DNA from: Bin87 sp965222895
Lineage (GTDB): Bacteria; Chloroflexota; Dehalococcoidia; Lucifugimonadales; UBA3495
NCBI GenBank assembly: GCA_965222895.1
Contig: CBDCVB010000002.1
Coordinates: forward strand, 1,116,001-1,180,000
DNA: 64,000 nt
Direction of reading: 5' to 3'
Shown here: piece after piece, positions 18,181 through 27,521 of the stretch
Layout: the number at the start of each line of letters is the position of its first letter
Position numbering within the stretch: position 1 is the first letter of the stretch
Made by a program: the position numbers and the translations under genes
Notes under the pieces: model-generated
The model's database searches: none
The model's input: only the letters and a program-made list of their open reading frames with translations
What the model was told of the DNA's origin: nothing

Positions 18181-18277
18181 ACGTTGACTCTCGGCGGCGC
18201 TGCCGGTTGACTGGCATCTGCTGATGCGATGGCGGTTTCCCGGCGTCTTTCGGAAATGAACGTTGGCTCGCGCCCGG

Positions 18278-19957
18278 CTACAGGATTTCAGCGCCGGGTT
18301 CGCGTAGCATCGCCGAACGCAACAGGGGGACCGGCGGCGCACCCCAGGACAGTGCGGCGTCGTGAAAGCCGCGCAGACTGTAACCCGCGCCTTCCTGCCG
18401 CCTCCAGTCCTGGCGCAGTTTCAGCAGCATCAGTTTGCCCAGCGTGTAGTTGAGGTAGCCCGGGTCGAAGGTGCCCCTCAGCGCTTCCCGACGCGCCGGG
18501 TGTTCTTCCATGTAGGCGTGGGCCTGAAAGAACCGCGTCGCCTCATCAACGGTCATGCGCTGGGTATGCATCCCCAGCGAGCACAGGTAGCGGCAGTTTC
18601 GGACCAGCGCTTCCAACAGTTGGGTCAACCGGAGGGCCGGGTCGCCGCGACCGTACTCAGTCTCCAGCATCATCTCCTCGGTGTAGTGCGCCCAACCCTC
18701 GCTGAAGGCGTAGGAGGTGGCGACCCGATTGATGAGTGGCAGGCCGCCGCCGTGTCTATTGTGCAGGTTGTGCACGTAATGGCCGGGGTACACCTCGTGG
18801 ATGCTCACCACCTTTAGCGTGCGGTAATTGAAATTGGCCAGCCATTCTTCCTGCTGCTGTGGCGTCCAGTCGGGTTCCACGGGCGTAACGTAGTAGAAGG
18901 CTTCGGTGGCAACCGACTCCAACCCACCCGGGGAATCCATGGCGGCAAATGCGTAGCGCATATACGACGGCGTTTCCGTAACCTGGCACCGCTCCTCGGA
19001 GGGCAAGCCGATGATGTCCAGATCGACCAGCGATTGCCGGATGTCTTCCAGCATCTCGCGCACGTCCGGTATCAGGCCCGCCGCCGTCGGATGGTTTGCG
19101 CTGACCAGGGCCACCGCCTCGCGCACCGATTTGCCCGGCGCCACCATCGACGCGGCTTCGTCCAACCGGCGCAGATTAGCTTCGAGGTTAGCCTGGCCTA
19201 TGGACAGCACATCGGACAACGTCGTGTTTACTCCTTCGCCCACGGCCAGCATACGACCGTACATACCGGAGCCGATGGCAAATTCCGGTCGCACGTCGCG
19301 GGTCTGCAACCGCTCCACGAAGGCATCCACCGCAGCTGCTGCGGCCGCGCGTGCCTGATCGAACTCAGCGGCAACGTCCGGCGCTACGGCGGCGCAGTCG
19401 GCGGCGGCGTATGCCAGGCCGGTGCGGTAGTAAGAAGCCATACCTCGGTACGCCTCCACCGCCATCTCCCGCAGGGGAGCGCCCAGCTCGGGGTCGGTGC
19501 GGGCATCGAGCGTGGCCAGGAAATCCGCCACCTGACCCAACGCGGCGTTGGCCGACCGCAGCCGATCCGGAAGCGGGGCATAATCGCGCTGCACGTATCC
19601 GCCCACATTCAGGTAGCCAACCTGGCGTTGCGGGTTGTTTTCCAGCGTCCGCATTTCGTCGAGGTTGAACAACTCCCGACGCAGGAACATTTCCAGCAGG
19701 TTGCGCGAAAGGCCGGCCATGGCCGCTTCACGGACACTGCCAGCACCGGACGGTTCCGGTGTTAACGGGCTGGGAATAGCGGATAGCTGCGCTATTGCTT
19801 GGTGCAGTTCCTCAACCCGCCTTTGCACCCGGCCGGCGGAGAAATCGGGCAGCCGGCCATCGTATTCATGCCGCCCAATGCGACTGCCCGAGGTAGGCAA
19901 AAAGTCCCAATGCTGCGCGATGGCCCGTTCCGCCAGCACGTCCACTGCTTGATTCAT
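18278..19957 (-). CDS. DUF885 family protein (putative metallopeptidase-like)
   Basis: 559 residues, full length for DUF885. Conserved blocks: FLPTSGSRIGRHEYDGRLPDFS at the N-terminus, NPQRQVGYLNVGGYVQRDYAPLPDRL, VSIHEVYPGHYVHNLH (an HExxxGH motif, about residue 400) and FSEGWAHYTEEMMLE with a downstream Glu. The HE-GH and E pair suggest a zinc peptidase fold. No signal peptide, so cytoplasmic. The natural substrate is not known. Single gene. Confidence 0.88.
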   Translation of the reverse strand: MNQAVDVLAERAIAQHWDFLPTSGSRIGRHEYDGRLPDFSAGRVQRRVEELHQAIAQLSAIPSPLTPEPSGAGSVREAAMAGLSRNLLEMFLRRELFNLDEMRTLENNPQRQVGYLNVGGYVQRDYAPLPDRLRSANAALGQVADFLATLDARTDPELGAPLREMAVEAYRGMASYYRTGLAYAAADCAAVAPDVAAEFDQARAAAAAAVDAFVERLQTRDVRPEFAIGSGMYGRMLAVGEGVNTTLSDVLSIGQANLEANLRRLDEAASMVAPGKSVREAVALVSANHPTAAGLIPDVREMLEDIRQSLVDLDIIGLPSEERCQVTETPSYMRYAFAAMDSPGGLESVATEAFYYVTPVEPDWTPQQQEEWLANFNYRTLKVVSIHEVYPGHYVHNLHNRHGGGLPLINRVATSYAFSEGWAHYTEEMMLETEYGRGDPALRLTQLLEALVRNCRYLCSLGMHTQRMTVDEATRFFQAHAYMEEHPARREALRGTFDPGYLNYTLGKLMLLKLRQDWRRQEGAGYSLRGFHDAALSWGAPPVPLLRSAMLREPGAEIL

Positions 19958-20075
19958 ACCATTCCCCCAATCGTATGTGCAACCCTTGTGATTGCCCTCA
20001 GAAAGTGACGACTAGGTCGGCGTAAATCTGGCGTGTTGGCAAGCCTGCCTTTAGTCAGCAGCACCGTTAGGCGCA

Positions 20076-21020
20076 TCAAAATGCCGACCAGCCGGGATTC
20101 GTCGCCCTCGCTTGCGAGACGATGTAATTAATCGCCTGGGTCATTTCTTGGGCGCGTGGTAATGGAGTGGTGCCACCTGAAGTAACGACCCCTGCATCCA
20201 CCAACAAAGAGCCCTGACCTTCAGACTTGCCCGGAGTTAGGGATGCTTGACGAATGAACGCGGCCAGAGGTTTCCAATCGCTGCCGTCTTTGGTCCACTC
20301 GTGATAGCAACCCGCAAAAATCCGAATGACTGCGGCGTTGAAAGCGAATGTCGTGGGACGGAACTTTGGAATTTCAGAATTGTCGGTTTCGTCTGCAATC
20401 AGATTGTCGTATTCTCCCCTGGCCGCTGGCATGAAATCATCCGCCCATGTTAGGCAACGCTCACACAGCGCATCCAGTTCCAGCATATGCTCATTGTTGC
20501 GCTCTCTGCTGACGCGGCCGCTGTAGCCGACATCCAAGGTTTTCAAGGTTGCCGCCAGTTGGTTGATGGCAATCAGGCGTTCGCTTGCCCGGCGCACAGT
20601 AGTCCGCTCCATTTCGACGCGCCCGGTGAACAGGGCGCTATTTTCGGAAAGCCACATTGCCGCTAAGTTGAAAGCGTTGCGTTCGTCAAACCGAGTGACA
20701 GTATTGCTCTCAATGGGCTTTGTTTTTGAGGCATCTACGAACATTTGGCGCAGTGCTCTGATGTCCTCCTCGGCATACAGGACGACCGGTAATGAGGATT
20801 CTCTCAACGAGGCCAACTGGTCAGAGCGACGCTCGTCGTTTGCCAATTCGTCCAGCACATCAGCAATCGCCCGGCGGCGATGTTGACCATCGAAGATTTT
20901 CATCGTGTTCTTCCGCCCAGTGAGGATGCGCAGCTCTCCGAACTTGTCGTTCGCCTGATTGTTTTCGTCTATGTGAAGTGAGCGCTTTATACAAGGCTTT
21001 GCATAAGGTGTTATGAATGA
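20076..21020 (-). pseudogene. DGQHR-domain (DndB-like) protein, N-terminally truncated
   Basis: The ATG at 20903 opens a 275-residue frame starting MKIFDGQHRRRAIADVL, which holds the DGQHR motif of DndB-type proteins. Coding-like sequence continues upstream in the same frame (LHIDENNQANDKFGELRILTGRKNT) to a TAG at 21021. Relatives carry about 100 residues before DGQHR, so this is a truncated or broken gene. The rest reads through to the C-terminus without interruption. DndB regulates phosphorothioate DNA modification, but no dndACDE genes are near. Base composition is lower in GC than the flanks, consistent with transfer. Confidence 0.7.
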
Positions 21021-21154
21021 CTATCTGTTGCTGTTTTCGCCGCGTACTGTCCACCAGTGCCAAGATTGCCTGGGCAAGGTAGTGATGTGGAGAGCCTATG
21101 GCGTTCCTGACGCAGTAAACGGCACTAAAACAGGGACGACCATAAGAGTTGCCC

Positions 21155-21469
21155 CTAGGCGATGAGTTCGCTGATGAGAAACTGTGGCTCAATATCGGTA
21201 AAGTTCTTCACGTCGCCCACCAGTTCGCGTCCGTGATTCTTGAAACCCTCGTGGACGCCGTCCACATCGTTGAAGAACAGGTAACCAATGGCGGTGTACA
21301 ACGGCGGGGCGTTCGGGTCGGTATCGGAAATGCCCTTCTCCACGTTGTAGTAACGCATCCCGAAGGTGGTCAGGCGCTCTTGAACCAGGGGCATATGCTT
21401 GTTTACGTAGTAGTCGAAATCAAACGACTTGTCGGCTTCGTTGCCGTAGAAAACGGTTACCTTGATCAT
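21155..21469 (-). CDS. EthD family protein
   Basis: 104 residues forming a ferredoxin-like alpha/beta-barrel domain. It opens IKVTVFYGNEADKSFDFDYYVNKHMPLVQERL, the typical EthD strand-helix with the conserved HMPL, and ends with a FTDIEPQFLISEL strand. EthD proteins are small accessory proteins of ether or other degradation pathways. An SDR gene lies directly upstream on the same strand (45 bases), so the two may form a small oxidation unit. The substrate is not known. Confidence 0.88.
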   Translation of the reverse strand: MIKVTVFYGNEADKSFDFDYYVNKHMPLVQERLTTFGMRYYNVEKGISDTDPNAPPLYTAIGYLFFNDVDGVHEGFKNHGRELVGDVKNFTDIEPQFLISELIA

Positions 21470-21513
21470 CGTATTTTCTCCTGTGATATTGTCCGATAAA
21501 TGATAGACCCAGC

Positions 21514-22317
21514 TCAGTGATAGACGTTGATGCCCGCGCCGCCGCCGGCCGCGATGGTTTCACCGCTGACGGCGATGCTGCGCGGAGAAGCCAGGAATGC
21601 CACCACCCAGGCCAGTTCTTCAGCATCTACGATGCGGCGAGTCGAATTGCGCGCTGCCACCCGTCGCTCCACTTCGTCCACCGATATGCCCTGCTGGGCC
21701 GCCTGCTCGGCATACATCGGCCCGCTCCGTTCGGTGCGCGTGGTGCCCGGATGAACCAGGTTGACGCAAACCCCGTGTTCGCCCAGCTCTTCGGCAAGGT
21801 ATTTGGTCAGGTTGGACAGGCCGGAGTTGCGCACGCCCGCGCTCAGATTGCCGGCCGCCTGGCGGGCGGACAGGCCGCCGATGTTTACGATACGGCCCCA
21901 TCCCTGTTGTTCCATGTAGGGAGCGACCGCGCGGGCGCAGCGCAGGTAACCCATTACCTTGGTGTCCAGGTCCAGCATTACATCTTCGTCGCGGATTTCG
22001 GCCAGCGACCCGCGAGCCAGACCGCCCGGCGCAGCGGCGTTGTTCACCAAAATGTCAACGCGCCCGCCGAGGGCGTCGGCGGCGGCGGCAACCATTGCGT
22101 TGACCTGCTCGGTACTGGTCATGTCCGCCACGATGGGCGTTATCCGACCGCCGGTTGCGGTGGCGATTTCCTCCGCCGAGGTGGACAGCGTGTCAGCGTA
22201 CCGACCGGTGATGACGACGTTGCATCCGTCGCCGGCCAGCGCCCTGGCCACCGCCTTGCCGATGCCACGGCTGCCGCCGGTAACGATGGCGGACCTCCCG
22301 TTCAGCTCCAGATCCAT
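21514..22317 (-). CDS. SDR family oxidoreductase
   Basis: 267 residues, classical SDR. Cofactor motif TGGSRGIGKAVA near residue 14, the NNAA loop at about 90, the conserved Ser of the NIGGLSARQ stretch, and at the YxxxK position the unusual SGLSNLTKYLA in place of the usual YxxSK. ATG 22317 was chosen because GGAGG lies just upstream. The catalytic Tyr may be replaced, so activity is uncertain. The terminator for rplL lies just downstream of the adjacent operon. Confidence 0.85.
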   Translation of the reverse strand: MDLELNGRSAIVTGGSRGIGKAVARALAGDGCNVVITGRYADTLSTSAEEIATATGGRITPIVADMTSTEQVNAMVAAAADALGGRVDILVNNAAAPGGLARGSLAEIRDEDVMLDLDTKVMGYLRCARAVAPYMEQQGWGRIVNIGGLSARQAAGNLSAGVRNSGLSNLTKYLAEELGEHGVCVNLVHPGTTRTERSGPMYAEQAAQQGISVDEVERRVAARNSTRRIVDAEELAWVVAFLASPRSIAVSGETIAAGGGAGINVYH

Positions 22318-22414
22318 GGTGGCGTCCTCCCGTGTTTGTTGGCCGCATTCTACACCAGGTGCCGCGATGTCCCAACCCCGCCGCGGCTGTTGGCGGGCTG
22401 GGGGATTAGATACA

Positions 22415-22446
22415 CGAAACCCCTCTCTAACGCGAGAGGGGTTTCG
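22415..22446 (-). terminator. rplL operon terminator
   Basis: A perfect 13-bp stem (CGAAACCCCTCTC, 22415-22427, with 22434-22446) and a 6-nt loop lie 23 bases after the rplL stop codon. The A-rich arm gives a U-rich tail on the minus strand. It ends the ribosomal operon and also insulates the SDR gene. Confidence 0.85.
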
Positions 22447-22468
22447 CATTCCGCGATGTGGTGGCTGG

Positions 22469-22855
22469 TTAGGCCACTTGTACGGTGGCGCCAGCTTCTT
22501 CCAGCTTGGCTTTGATGCTGTCGGCCTCGTCTTTGTTGACGGCCTCGCGGACGCGGGTGGGCGCCGACTCGACCAGCTCTTTGGCTTCGCGCAAACCCAG
22601 GTCGGTAATCTCGCGCACCGCCTTGATGACGTTGATTTTGTTGGCTCCGAAGTCGGCCAGGGTCACGTCGAACTCTGATTGTTCCTCGGCGGCGGACGGT
22701 GCGTCATCGGTGACGATTCCCGCCGGCGCGGCGGCTGCCGCCATCGGCGCGGCGGCGGAGATGCCGAACTCTTCCTCAATGGCCTTGACCAAATCGGCCA
22801 GGTCCATCACGCTCATTCCCTTGATTGCATCCAGAACTTCCTGATTGACTGCCAT
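22469..22855 (-). CDS. rplL: 50S ribosomal protein bL12 (L7/L12)
   Basis: 128 residues. N-terminal dimer helix (MAVNQEVLDAIKGMSVMDLADLVKAIEEEFG), Ala-rich hinge (about residues 35-55), and the C-terminal factor-binding domain (EFDVTLADFGANKINVIKAVREITDLGLREAKELVE). It forms the stalk that recruits EF-Tu and EF-G. It follows rplJ in the same operon. Confidence 0.98.
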   Translation of the reverse strand: MAVNQEVLDAIKGMSVMDLADLVKAIEEEFGISAAAPMAAAAAPAGIVTDDAPSAAEEQSEFDVTLADFGANKINVIKAVREITDLGLREAKELVESAPTRVREAVNKDEADSIKAKLEEAGATVQVA

Positions 22856-22905
22856 AATTGACGCCTCCTGGTTTGTGGGTAGGGCTGGGGTAGTTTTAGT
22901 GGTCG

Positions 22906-23442
22906 TTACGCGGGGTCTTCGGCGGGCTGCAACTGGTCAATCCGCGCCTGCAATGCGTAGGCGAGGCTGCGGACGGTGCCGTTGAGCACGTTGAGCAGGC
23001 CGTACAGCGGCGCTTGCATACCGCCCAGCAACATTGCCATTAGTACGGGCTGCGGGGGCAACGATGCCAACCGCAACACTTCCGCTCGTGGCATCGGGTC
23101 TCCCTGATCTATGATGGCGCCGCCGATGGACAGGATGCCACCGGCGGCGGCGGCGTCGGTAACCGTTTTGGCCGCCTGCGCCGGGTCTGCGTAACCCAAC
23201 GCGATGCCGGTCTGCCCGCTGACAATGTCTTTCAGTTGCGGGATGCCGGCCGCGTCGGCTGCCAGGTCAAGCAGGCTGTTCTTGATAACAACAAACTCCA
23301 CACCGCCGTTCCGCAGCCTCCGCCGCAAATCCACCATCTGGTTCACGCCCATGCCTGTGAAACCGGTGGATATGACGATGGCGCTGTTTTCCAGTTTCTC
23401 TTTGAGTTCGGCTACCCGATCTAATTTCGCCTGGGTTGGCAA
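22906..23442 (-). CDS. rplJ: 50S ribosomal protein uL10
   Basis: 178 residues from the TTG at 23442, chosen because GGAGG lies 6 bases upstream and the encoded PTQAKLDRVAELKEKLENS is the usual L10 start. It anchors the L12 stalk to 23S rRNA. Visible features: GFTGMGVNQMVDLRRRLRNGGVEFVVIKNSL. Its own leader contains a strong hairpin, an autoregulatory site in relatives. Confidence 0.97.
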   Translation of the reverse strand: MPTQAKLDRVAELKEKLENSAIVISTGFTGMGVNQMVDLRRRLRNGGVEFVVIKNSLLDLAADAAGIPQLKDIVSGQTGIALGYADPAQAAKTVTDAAAAGGILSIGGAIIDQGDPMPRAEVLRLASLPPQPVLMAMLLGGMQAPLYGLLNVLNGTVRSLAYALQARIDQLQPAEDPA

Positions 23443-23501
23443 GATTTCCCTCCGTTGCTGGAACCGTGGCAATGGCTTTGTGAGTGCGCGGCAAAACAAA
23501 T

Positions 23502-23531
23502 CCCCGCGCATTCGAGACTCACTGCGCGGGG
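23502..23531 (-). terminator. rplJ leader hairpin (L10 leader attenuator)
   Basis: CCCCGCGCA (23502-23510) pairs with TGCGCGGGG (23523-23531), followed on the minus strand by ATTTGTTTTG. It lies in the 307-base gap between rplA and rplJ, where L10 or L10-L12 binds its mRNA in many bacteria. It could lower expression of rplJL relative to rplKA. The rest of the 23443-23749 gap holds no gene. Confidence 0.7.
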
Positions 23532-23749
23532 TTTGGTTCGCTCATCGGGAACAACCACGACAAGCGTCGCTCAACCTTAATACTTCCGGACGAATCCGTG
23601 GTATCCGCTTCGGCGGGCGGCGCCTCTCGGCTGCCATTATTTCCCAACTGGAACCCGCTGTCTCAAGCGCATTGATTGTTATTCAGTTTGTGGTTGTCAG
23701 GGTATCACTCCGCACCCGTGAGTGCAACCGGATCCGGTTTGGCCGGAAA

Positions 23750-24463
23750 CTATGCTGGCTTCATGGCCTGCAGCGTTGCCACATCAACCGGGATGCCGGG
23801 CCCCATGGATGAAGTGATATACGCGGACTTTATGTACGCGCCTTTGACAGCATCCGGTCGCTCGCGCATTACCGAGTCCATGAAAACGGTGAGGTTGTCG
23901 ACCAGGGCTTCACTCTCGAAGGACGCTTTGCCGAACTGCCCGTGGATAATGGCGGTGCGGTCGGTGCGAAACTCCAGGCGTCCGGCTTTGGATTCCTGAA
24001 TCACACGGGGCAAGTCGCGCGCCTGCACCAGCGTGCCGGTGCGCGGGTTGGGCATCAAGCCCTTGCGGCCCAGCACACGACCCAGGCGTCCAATCTTGGA
24101 CATTATCTCCGGGATGGCCAGCCCCACGTCGAACTCCGTCCAGCCGCTTTCAACCTGGGCGATCAGGTCGTCGTCGCCCACGAAGTCGGCGCCGGCCTGA
24201 CGCGCAATGTCGGCGGCTTCGCCGTTGGCAAACACCAGCACCCGCACCTGCTTCCCCAGGCCGTGGGGAAGTACGGTTACGCCCCGCACCTGTTGCTCGG
24301 CGTGGCGCACGTCGGCATTGGTGCGCAGATGAACTTCAATGGTTTCATCGAACTTGGCGCTGGACAACTCCTTGATGAGGTCAATTGCCTGGTCGGGTTG
24401 GTACGTCGAGTCTTCCGGTATCCGTTCCGCAGCGGCATTATAACGGCGGCTGTGTTTGGGCAT
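23750..24463 (-). CDS. rplA: 50S ribosomal protein uL1
   Basis: 237 residues. Family segments: MPKHSRRYNAA, FDETIEVHLRTNADVRHAEQQVRGVTVLPHG, KIGRLGRVLGRKGLMPNPRTGT and SSMGPGIPVDV. It binds the L1 stalk of 23S rRNA and represses its own operon in relatives. It follows rplK at 20 bases. Confidence 0.98.
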   Translation of the reverse strand: MPKHSRRYNAAAERIPEDSTYQPDQAIDLIKELSSAKFDETIEVHLRTNADVRHAEQQVRGVTVLPHGLGKQVRVLVFANGEAADIARQAGADFVGDDDLIAQVESGWTEFDVGLAIPEIMSKIGRLGRVLGRKGLMPNPRTGTLVQARDLPRVIQESKAGRLEFRTDRTAIIHGQFGKASFESEALVDNLTVFMDSVMRERPDAVKGAYIKSAYITSSMGPGIPVDVATLQAMKPA

Positions 24464-24483
24464 GGCTACATTCTCCCTGGTGT

Positions 24484-24912
24484 CTAGTCGCCTTCAACAG
24501 CAATTCCCATGCTGCGGGCCGTTCCGGCGATAATATTCATCGCCTGCTCAACGGAATTGGCGTTAAGGTCCTTCATCTTTTCTTCTGCGATGCCCCGCAG
24601 GGTTTCATTGTCGACGACACCTACCGGGCCGCCGAGTGCATCGCCGCGGCCTTTTTCCACTCCGGCAGCGCGCCTGAGGAGGTCGGAGGCCGGCGGCGTG
24701 CGCGTTACAAAGGTAAAAGAACGATCCTCGTACACCGTCAGGTGCACTGGCACTATGGTTCCCGCCTGGCTGCCGGTGCGTTCGTTGTAGTCTTTCACGA
24801 AAGCCATGATGTTGACGCCGTGCTGACCCAACGCCGGGCCCACGGGGGGCGCTGGCGTGGCCTTGCCGGCCTGCAACTGCAGCTTGATGATGGCCCGTAC
24901 CTTCTTTGCCAC
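24484..24912 (-). CDS. rplK: 50S ribosomal protein uL11
   Basis: 142 residues. N-terminal domain with the PAPPVGPALGQHGVNIMAFVKDYNERT motif and the C-terminal rRNA-binding domain ending in GTARSMGIAVEGD. It organises the GTPase-associated centre with L10/L12. It lies 32 bases downstream of nusG. Confidence 0.98.
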   Translation of the reverse strand: MAKKVRAIIKLQLQAGKATPAPPVGPALGQHGVNIMAFVKDYNERTGSQAGTIVPVHLTVYEDRSFTFVTRTPPASDLLRRAAGVEKGRGDALGGPVGVVDNETLRGIAEEKMKDLNANSVEQAMNIIAGTARSMGIAVEGD

Positions 24913-24944
24913 TGGTGGCCTCCGCTGATCCTGATTTGCCTGAT

Positions 24945-25508
24945 TTAAGCTTTTTCGACCTGCATGAAATCCAGCTCGACCGGCGTTTCACGACCGAACA
25001 CGGAAATCAGCACGGTAACCTGTCCGCGATGCTCGTCAACTTCTTCCACTTTACCCAGCATATCGGCGAAAGGCCCTTCGGAGATGCGGACGGTATCGCC
25101 GCGGTTCATCCCAATTACCGCCCGGGGTTCGCCGGATGCCACCCGGTCCAGGATGTCGTCGACCTCGCGGTCGTCCAACGGTACGGGGCGCGGCCGGTCG
25201 CCGCCCTCTTCTTCCGCCGAGATGAAGCCGGTAACGCCGGTGGTATTTCGCACCAGGAACCAGGCTTCGTCGTCCATGACCATCTGAACCAGAATGTACC
25301 CCGGAAAGAGTTTGCGCCGCTGGGAAGTCCGCTCGCCCTTGTTGCGCACAATCTCATCTTCCGACGGCACTTCAACCCTGGCAATGCGGTCGTCCATACC
25401 CATGCTGATGCGGCGCAAATCCAGATTGCGCTTCACCATGTCTTCCTGACCGGTGTAGGTATGGACGATGTACCAGCGCAGGTCGGCGGAGAATTGAGTT
25501 GTCGTCAT
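24945..25508 (-). CDS. nusG: transcription termination/antitermination factor NusG
   Basis: 187 residues. The start MTTTQFSADLRWYIVHTYTGQED at 25508 is preferred; 36 upstream residues of the open frame are not family-like. NGN domain with LFPGYILVQMVMDDEAWFLVRNTTGVTGF, and a C-terminal KOW domain (RGDTVRISEGPFADMLGKVEEVDEHRGQVTV). It links RNA polymerase to the ribosome or Rho. It follows secE in the standard order. Confidence 0.97.
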   Translation of the reverse strand: MTTTQFSADLRWYIVHTYTGQEDMVKRNLDLRRISMGMDDRIARVEVPSEDEIVRNKGERTSQRRKLFPGYILVQMVMDDEAWFLVRNTTGVTGFISAEEEGGDRPRPVPLDDREVDDILDRVASGEPRAVIGMNRGDTVRISEGPFADMLGKVEEVDEHRGQVTVLISVFGRETPVELDFMQVEKA

Positions 25509-25699
25509 ATTATGCCCGCTGTATGTATGCTCGCTGTATGAATGATGGGTGAGAAAGGCGTTCTGAATTACAAACCGGGATTGAAGGAAACCACAGCCCG
25601 CTCGACCCACGAACACCCGCCACCCGGCGATCCGGTGTAGCGTCCGGCCCGTTCGGGAGAAATCGGGGAGCTATTAGGGGGAGCTATTAGGATGAGGAG

Positions 25700-25936
25700 T
25701 TACAGGATAAACCGGGTGAAAACTTCCGCAAAAAAACGGTCCAGCAGGCCGAGGAAGAAGCCCATAGCCACGGCCAGCACCAGCACGATGACGGTCAAAC
25801 GGGCGGTTTCTTCCTTGGTCGGCCAGACTGATTTACGCAGCTCCGAGACGGTTTCCCGCAGGAACCCAACCGGGCCAATCCTCCCCACTGCGCGGGGAGA
25901 AATCGGCGCCGGTCTTCTTGCAGATGCTCGGGCCAC
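25700..25936 (-). CDS. secE: preprotein translocase subunit SecE
   Basis: 78 residues. A basic/Pro-rich N-terminus, the conserved FLRETVSELRKSVWPTKEETARLTVIVLVLAVAMGFFLG region and one TM helix near the end. It stabilises the SecYEG channel. It sits 5 bases after rpmG and 191 bases before nusG; that gap shows only short GGGGAGCTATTA repeats at about 25660. Confidence 0.95.
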   Translation of the reverse strand: MARASARRPAPISPRAVGRIGPVGFLRETVSELRKSVWPTKEETARLTVIVLVLAVAMGFFLGLLDRFFAEVFTRFIL

Positions 25937-25941
25937 TACAG

Positions 25942-26112
25942 CTACCTCACTTCACGGTGAACCTGGTGGTTACGGCAGCGGCTGCAGTATTTGCGCAACT
26001 CCATTCTGGTGGTGTGGCTGCGCCGGTTTTTGATTGTCGAGTAGTTCCGCTCGCGGCAGTCAGTGCACTGCAAGGTCACGATTTGCCGGGCGTCGGTAGA
26101 CTTGCGGGCCAT
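25942..26112 (-). CDS. rpmG: 50S ribosomal protein bL33 (zinc-binding form)
   Basis: 56 residues from ATG 26112. The two cysteine pairs (LQCTDC and YCSRC) mark the zinc-binding form of L33, and NYSTIKNRRSHTTRMELRKYC is the core. It begins 4 bases after the tuf stop, so it is co-transcribed with tuf. Confidence 0.97.
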   Translation of the reverse strand: MARKSTDARQIVTLQCTDCRERNYSTIKNRRSHTTRMELRKYCSRCRNHQVHREVR

Positions 26113-26116
26113 CAGA

Positions 26117-27301
26117 TTACTCCACCAGTTTGGTGAACACGCCAGCGCCCACGGTGCGGCCACCCTCGCGGATTGCGAAGCGCAGCCCTTCTTCGATGGC
26201 GATGGGCGTGATGAGATTAACAGTCATGGTGATGTTATCGCCGGGCATTACCATCTCTACCCCTTCGGGCAGTCCGATTTCGCCGGTGATGTCGCTGGTT
26301 CGGATGTAGAACTGGGGTTTGTAGCCGGTGAAGAACGGCGTATGGCGACCGCCTTCCTGCTGGCTGAGCACGTAAACTTCGGCCTCAGCCTGCCGGTACG
26401 GTCGCATCGAGCCGGGAGCCACCAGGACCTGGCCCCGCTCGACCTCATCCCGGTCAACGCCGCGCAGCAGCACACCAACGGCGTCGCCAGCCTCGGTAGT
26501 GGCCAGCAGCTTGTGGAACATTTCCAATCCGGTGGCAACCGTCTTGCGAACGTCGCCGGATCGGATGATTTCCACTTCCTGACCGACGCTCAACTGGCCA
26601 CGCTCGACGCGCCCGGTTACGACGGTGCCACGGCCCTTGATTCCGAACACGTCTTCAATGGGCATCAGGAACGCCTGGTCGGTGATACGAGTGGGCAGCG
26701 GGATGTAGTCATCCATGGTCTGCACCAGTTGGCGAACGCCCTGCATGGCTTCGGCATCGCCTTCCAGCGCCTTCAGGCCGCTAACGCGCACGATGGGCGT
26801 ATCGTCGCCGGGGAAGTCGTAACGGTCCAGCAGTTCGCGGACTTCCATCTCTACCAGTTCCAGCAGTTCCTCGTCGTCCATCATGTCAACCTTGTTCAGG
26901 GCGACAACCATGGAAGGCACTTCCACCTGGCGGGCCAGCAGGATGTGCTCGCGAGTTTGTGGCATCGGGCCGTCCGGAGCCGACACGACCAGTACGGCCC
27001 CGTCCATCTGGGCGGCGCCGGTAATCATGTTCTTGATGTAGTCCGCGTGGCCTGGGCAGTCAACGTGGGCGTAGTGGCGCTCTTTCGTCTCGTATTCCAC
27101 ATGGGCGATGGCGATGGTTACGCCACGGGCCTTCTCTTCGGGAGCATTGTCGATTTCATCCATGCCCCGGAAGGCTGCGCCACCTTCTTCAGACAGCACA
27201 CGGGTGATGGCTGCCGTCAGAGTGGTTTTGCCATGGTCGACGTGTCCGATGGTCCCCACGTTTACGTGCGGCTTGGTACGGTCGAAGACTTTCTTTGCCA
27301 T
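26117..27301 (-). CDS. tuf: elongation factor Tu
   Basis: 394 residues, standard length. G1 to G4 motifs: GHVDHGKTTL, RGVTIAIAHVEYET, DCPGHADYI and NKVDM. Domains 2 and 3 follow (GTVVTGRVERGQ, then PQFYIRTSDITGEIGLPEGVEMVMPGDN). ATG 27301 fits MAKKVFDRTKPHVNVGTIG, with GGAG upstream. It delivers aminoacyl-tRNA to the ribosome. Three tRNA genes precede it, the common tRNA-tufB arrangement. Confidence 0.99.
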   Translation of the reverse strand: MAKKVFDRTKPHVNVGTIGHVDHGKTTLTAAITRVLSEEGGAAFRGMDEIDNAPEEKARGVTIAIAHVEYETKERHYAHVDCPGHADYIKNMITGAAQMDGAVLVVSAPDGPMPQTREHILLARQVEVPSMVVALNKVDMMDDEELLELVEMEVRELLDRYDFPGDDTPIVRVSGLKALEGDAEAMQGVRQLVQTMDDYIPLPTRITDQAFLMPIEDVFGIKGRGTVVTGRVERGQLSVGQEVEIIRSGDVRKTVATGLEMFHKLLATTEAGDAVGVLLRGVDRDEVERGQVLVAPGSMRPYRQAEAEVYVLSQQEGGRHTPFFTGYKPQFYIRTSDITGEIGLPEGVEMVMPGDNITMTVNLITPIAIEEGLRFAIREGGRTVGAGVFTKLVE

Positions 27302-27378
27302 AGTAGGGAGTTTCTCCTTGCTCCGTGTTTTTTGGTGTACCTCGCCCGCGGATGAACCCGCCGAGCTGTTGGTGCCTG

Positions 27379-27453
27379 TGGAGCCCAAGGGCGGAATCGA
27401 ACCGCCGACCCCGTTCTTACCAAGAACGTGCTCTACCTCTGAGCTACTTGGGC
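27379..27453 (-). tRNA. tRNA-Thr(GGT)
   Basis: Cloverleaf on the minus strand: acceptor GCCCAAG/CTTGGGC, D arm with AGCTCAGAGGTAGAGC, anticodon loop TTGGTAA (anticodon GGT) and T arm GGCGGTTCGATTCCGCC. The CCA end is encoded (27379-27381). It lies upstream of tuf in the same transcript. Confidence 0.95.
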
Positions 27454-27521
27454 ATTGCTCCGCTTGTGTTTGCCATATTTGGTTTGGTAGCGCCTTTAAC
27501 AGGTGGCTGCTGACGTTCTAG

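Noticed and set aside
20860..21192. Minus-strand frame overlapping the DGQHR remnant start
   Set aside because: It runs out of frame with the conserved DGQHR protein and has no recognisable features; at most it holds a shifted piece of the lost N-terminus.
26063..27355. Long open frame antisense to tuf (430 codons)
   Set aside because: It is the reverse of the conserved EF-Tu gene; the protein has no family-like features and results from GC-rich codon structure.
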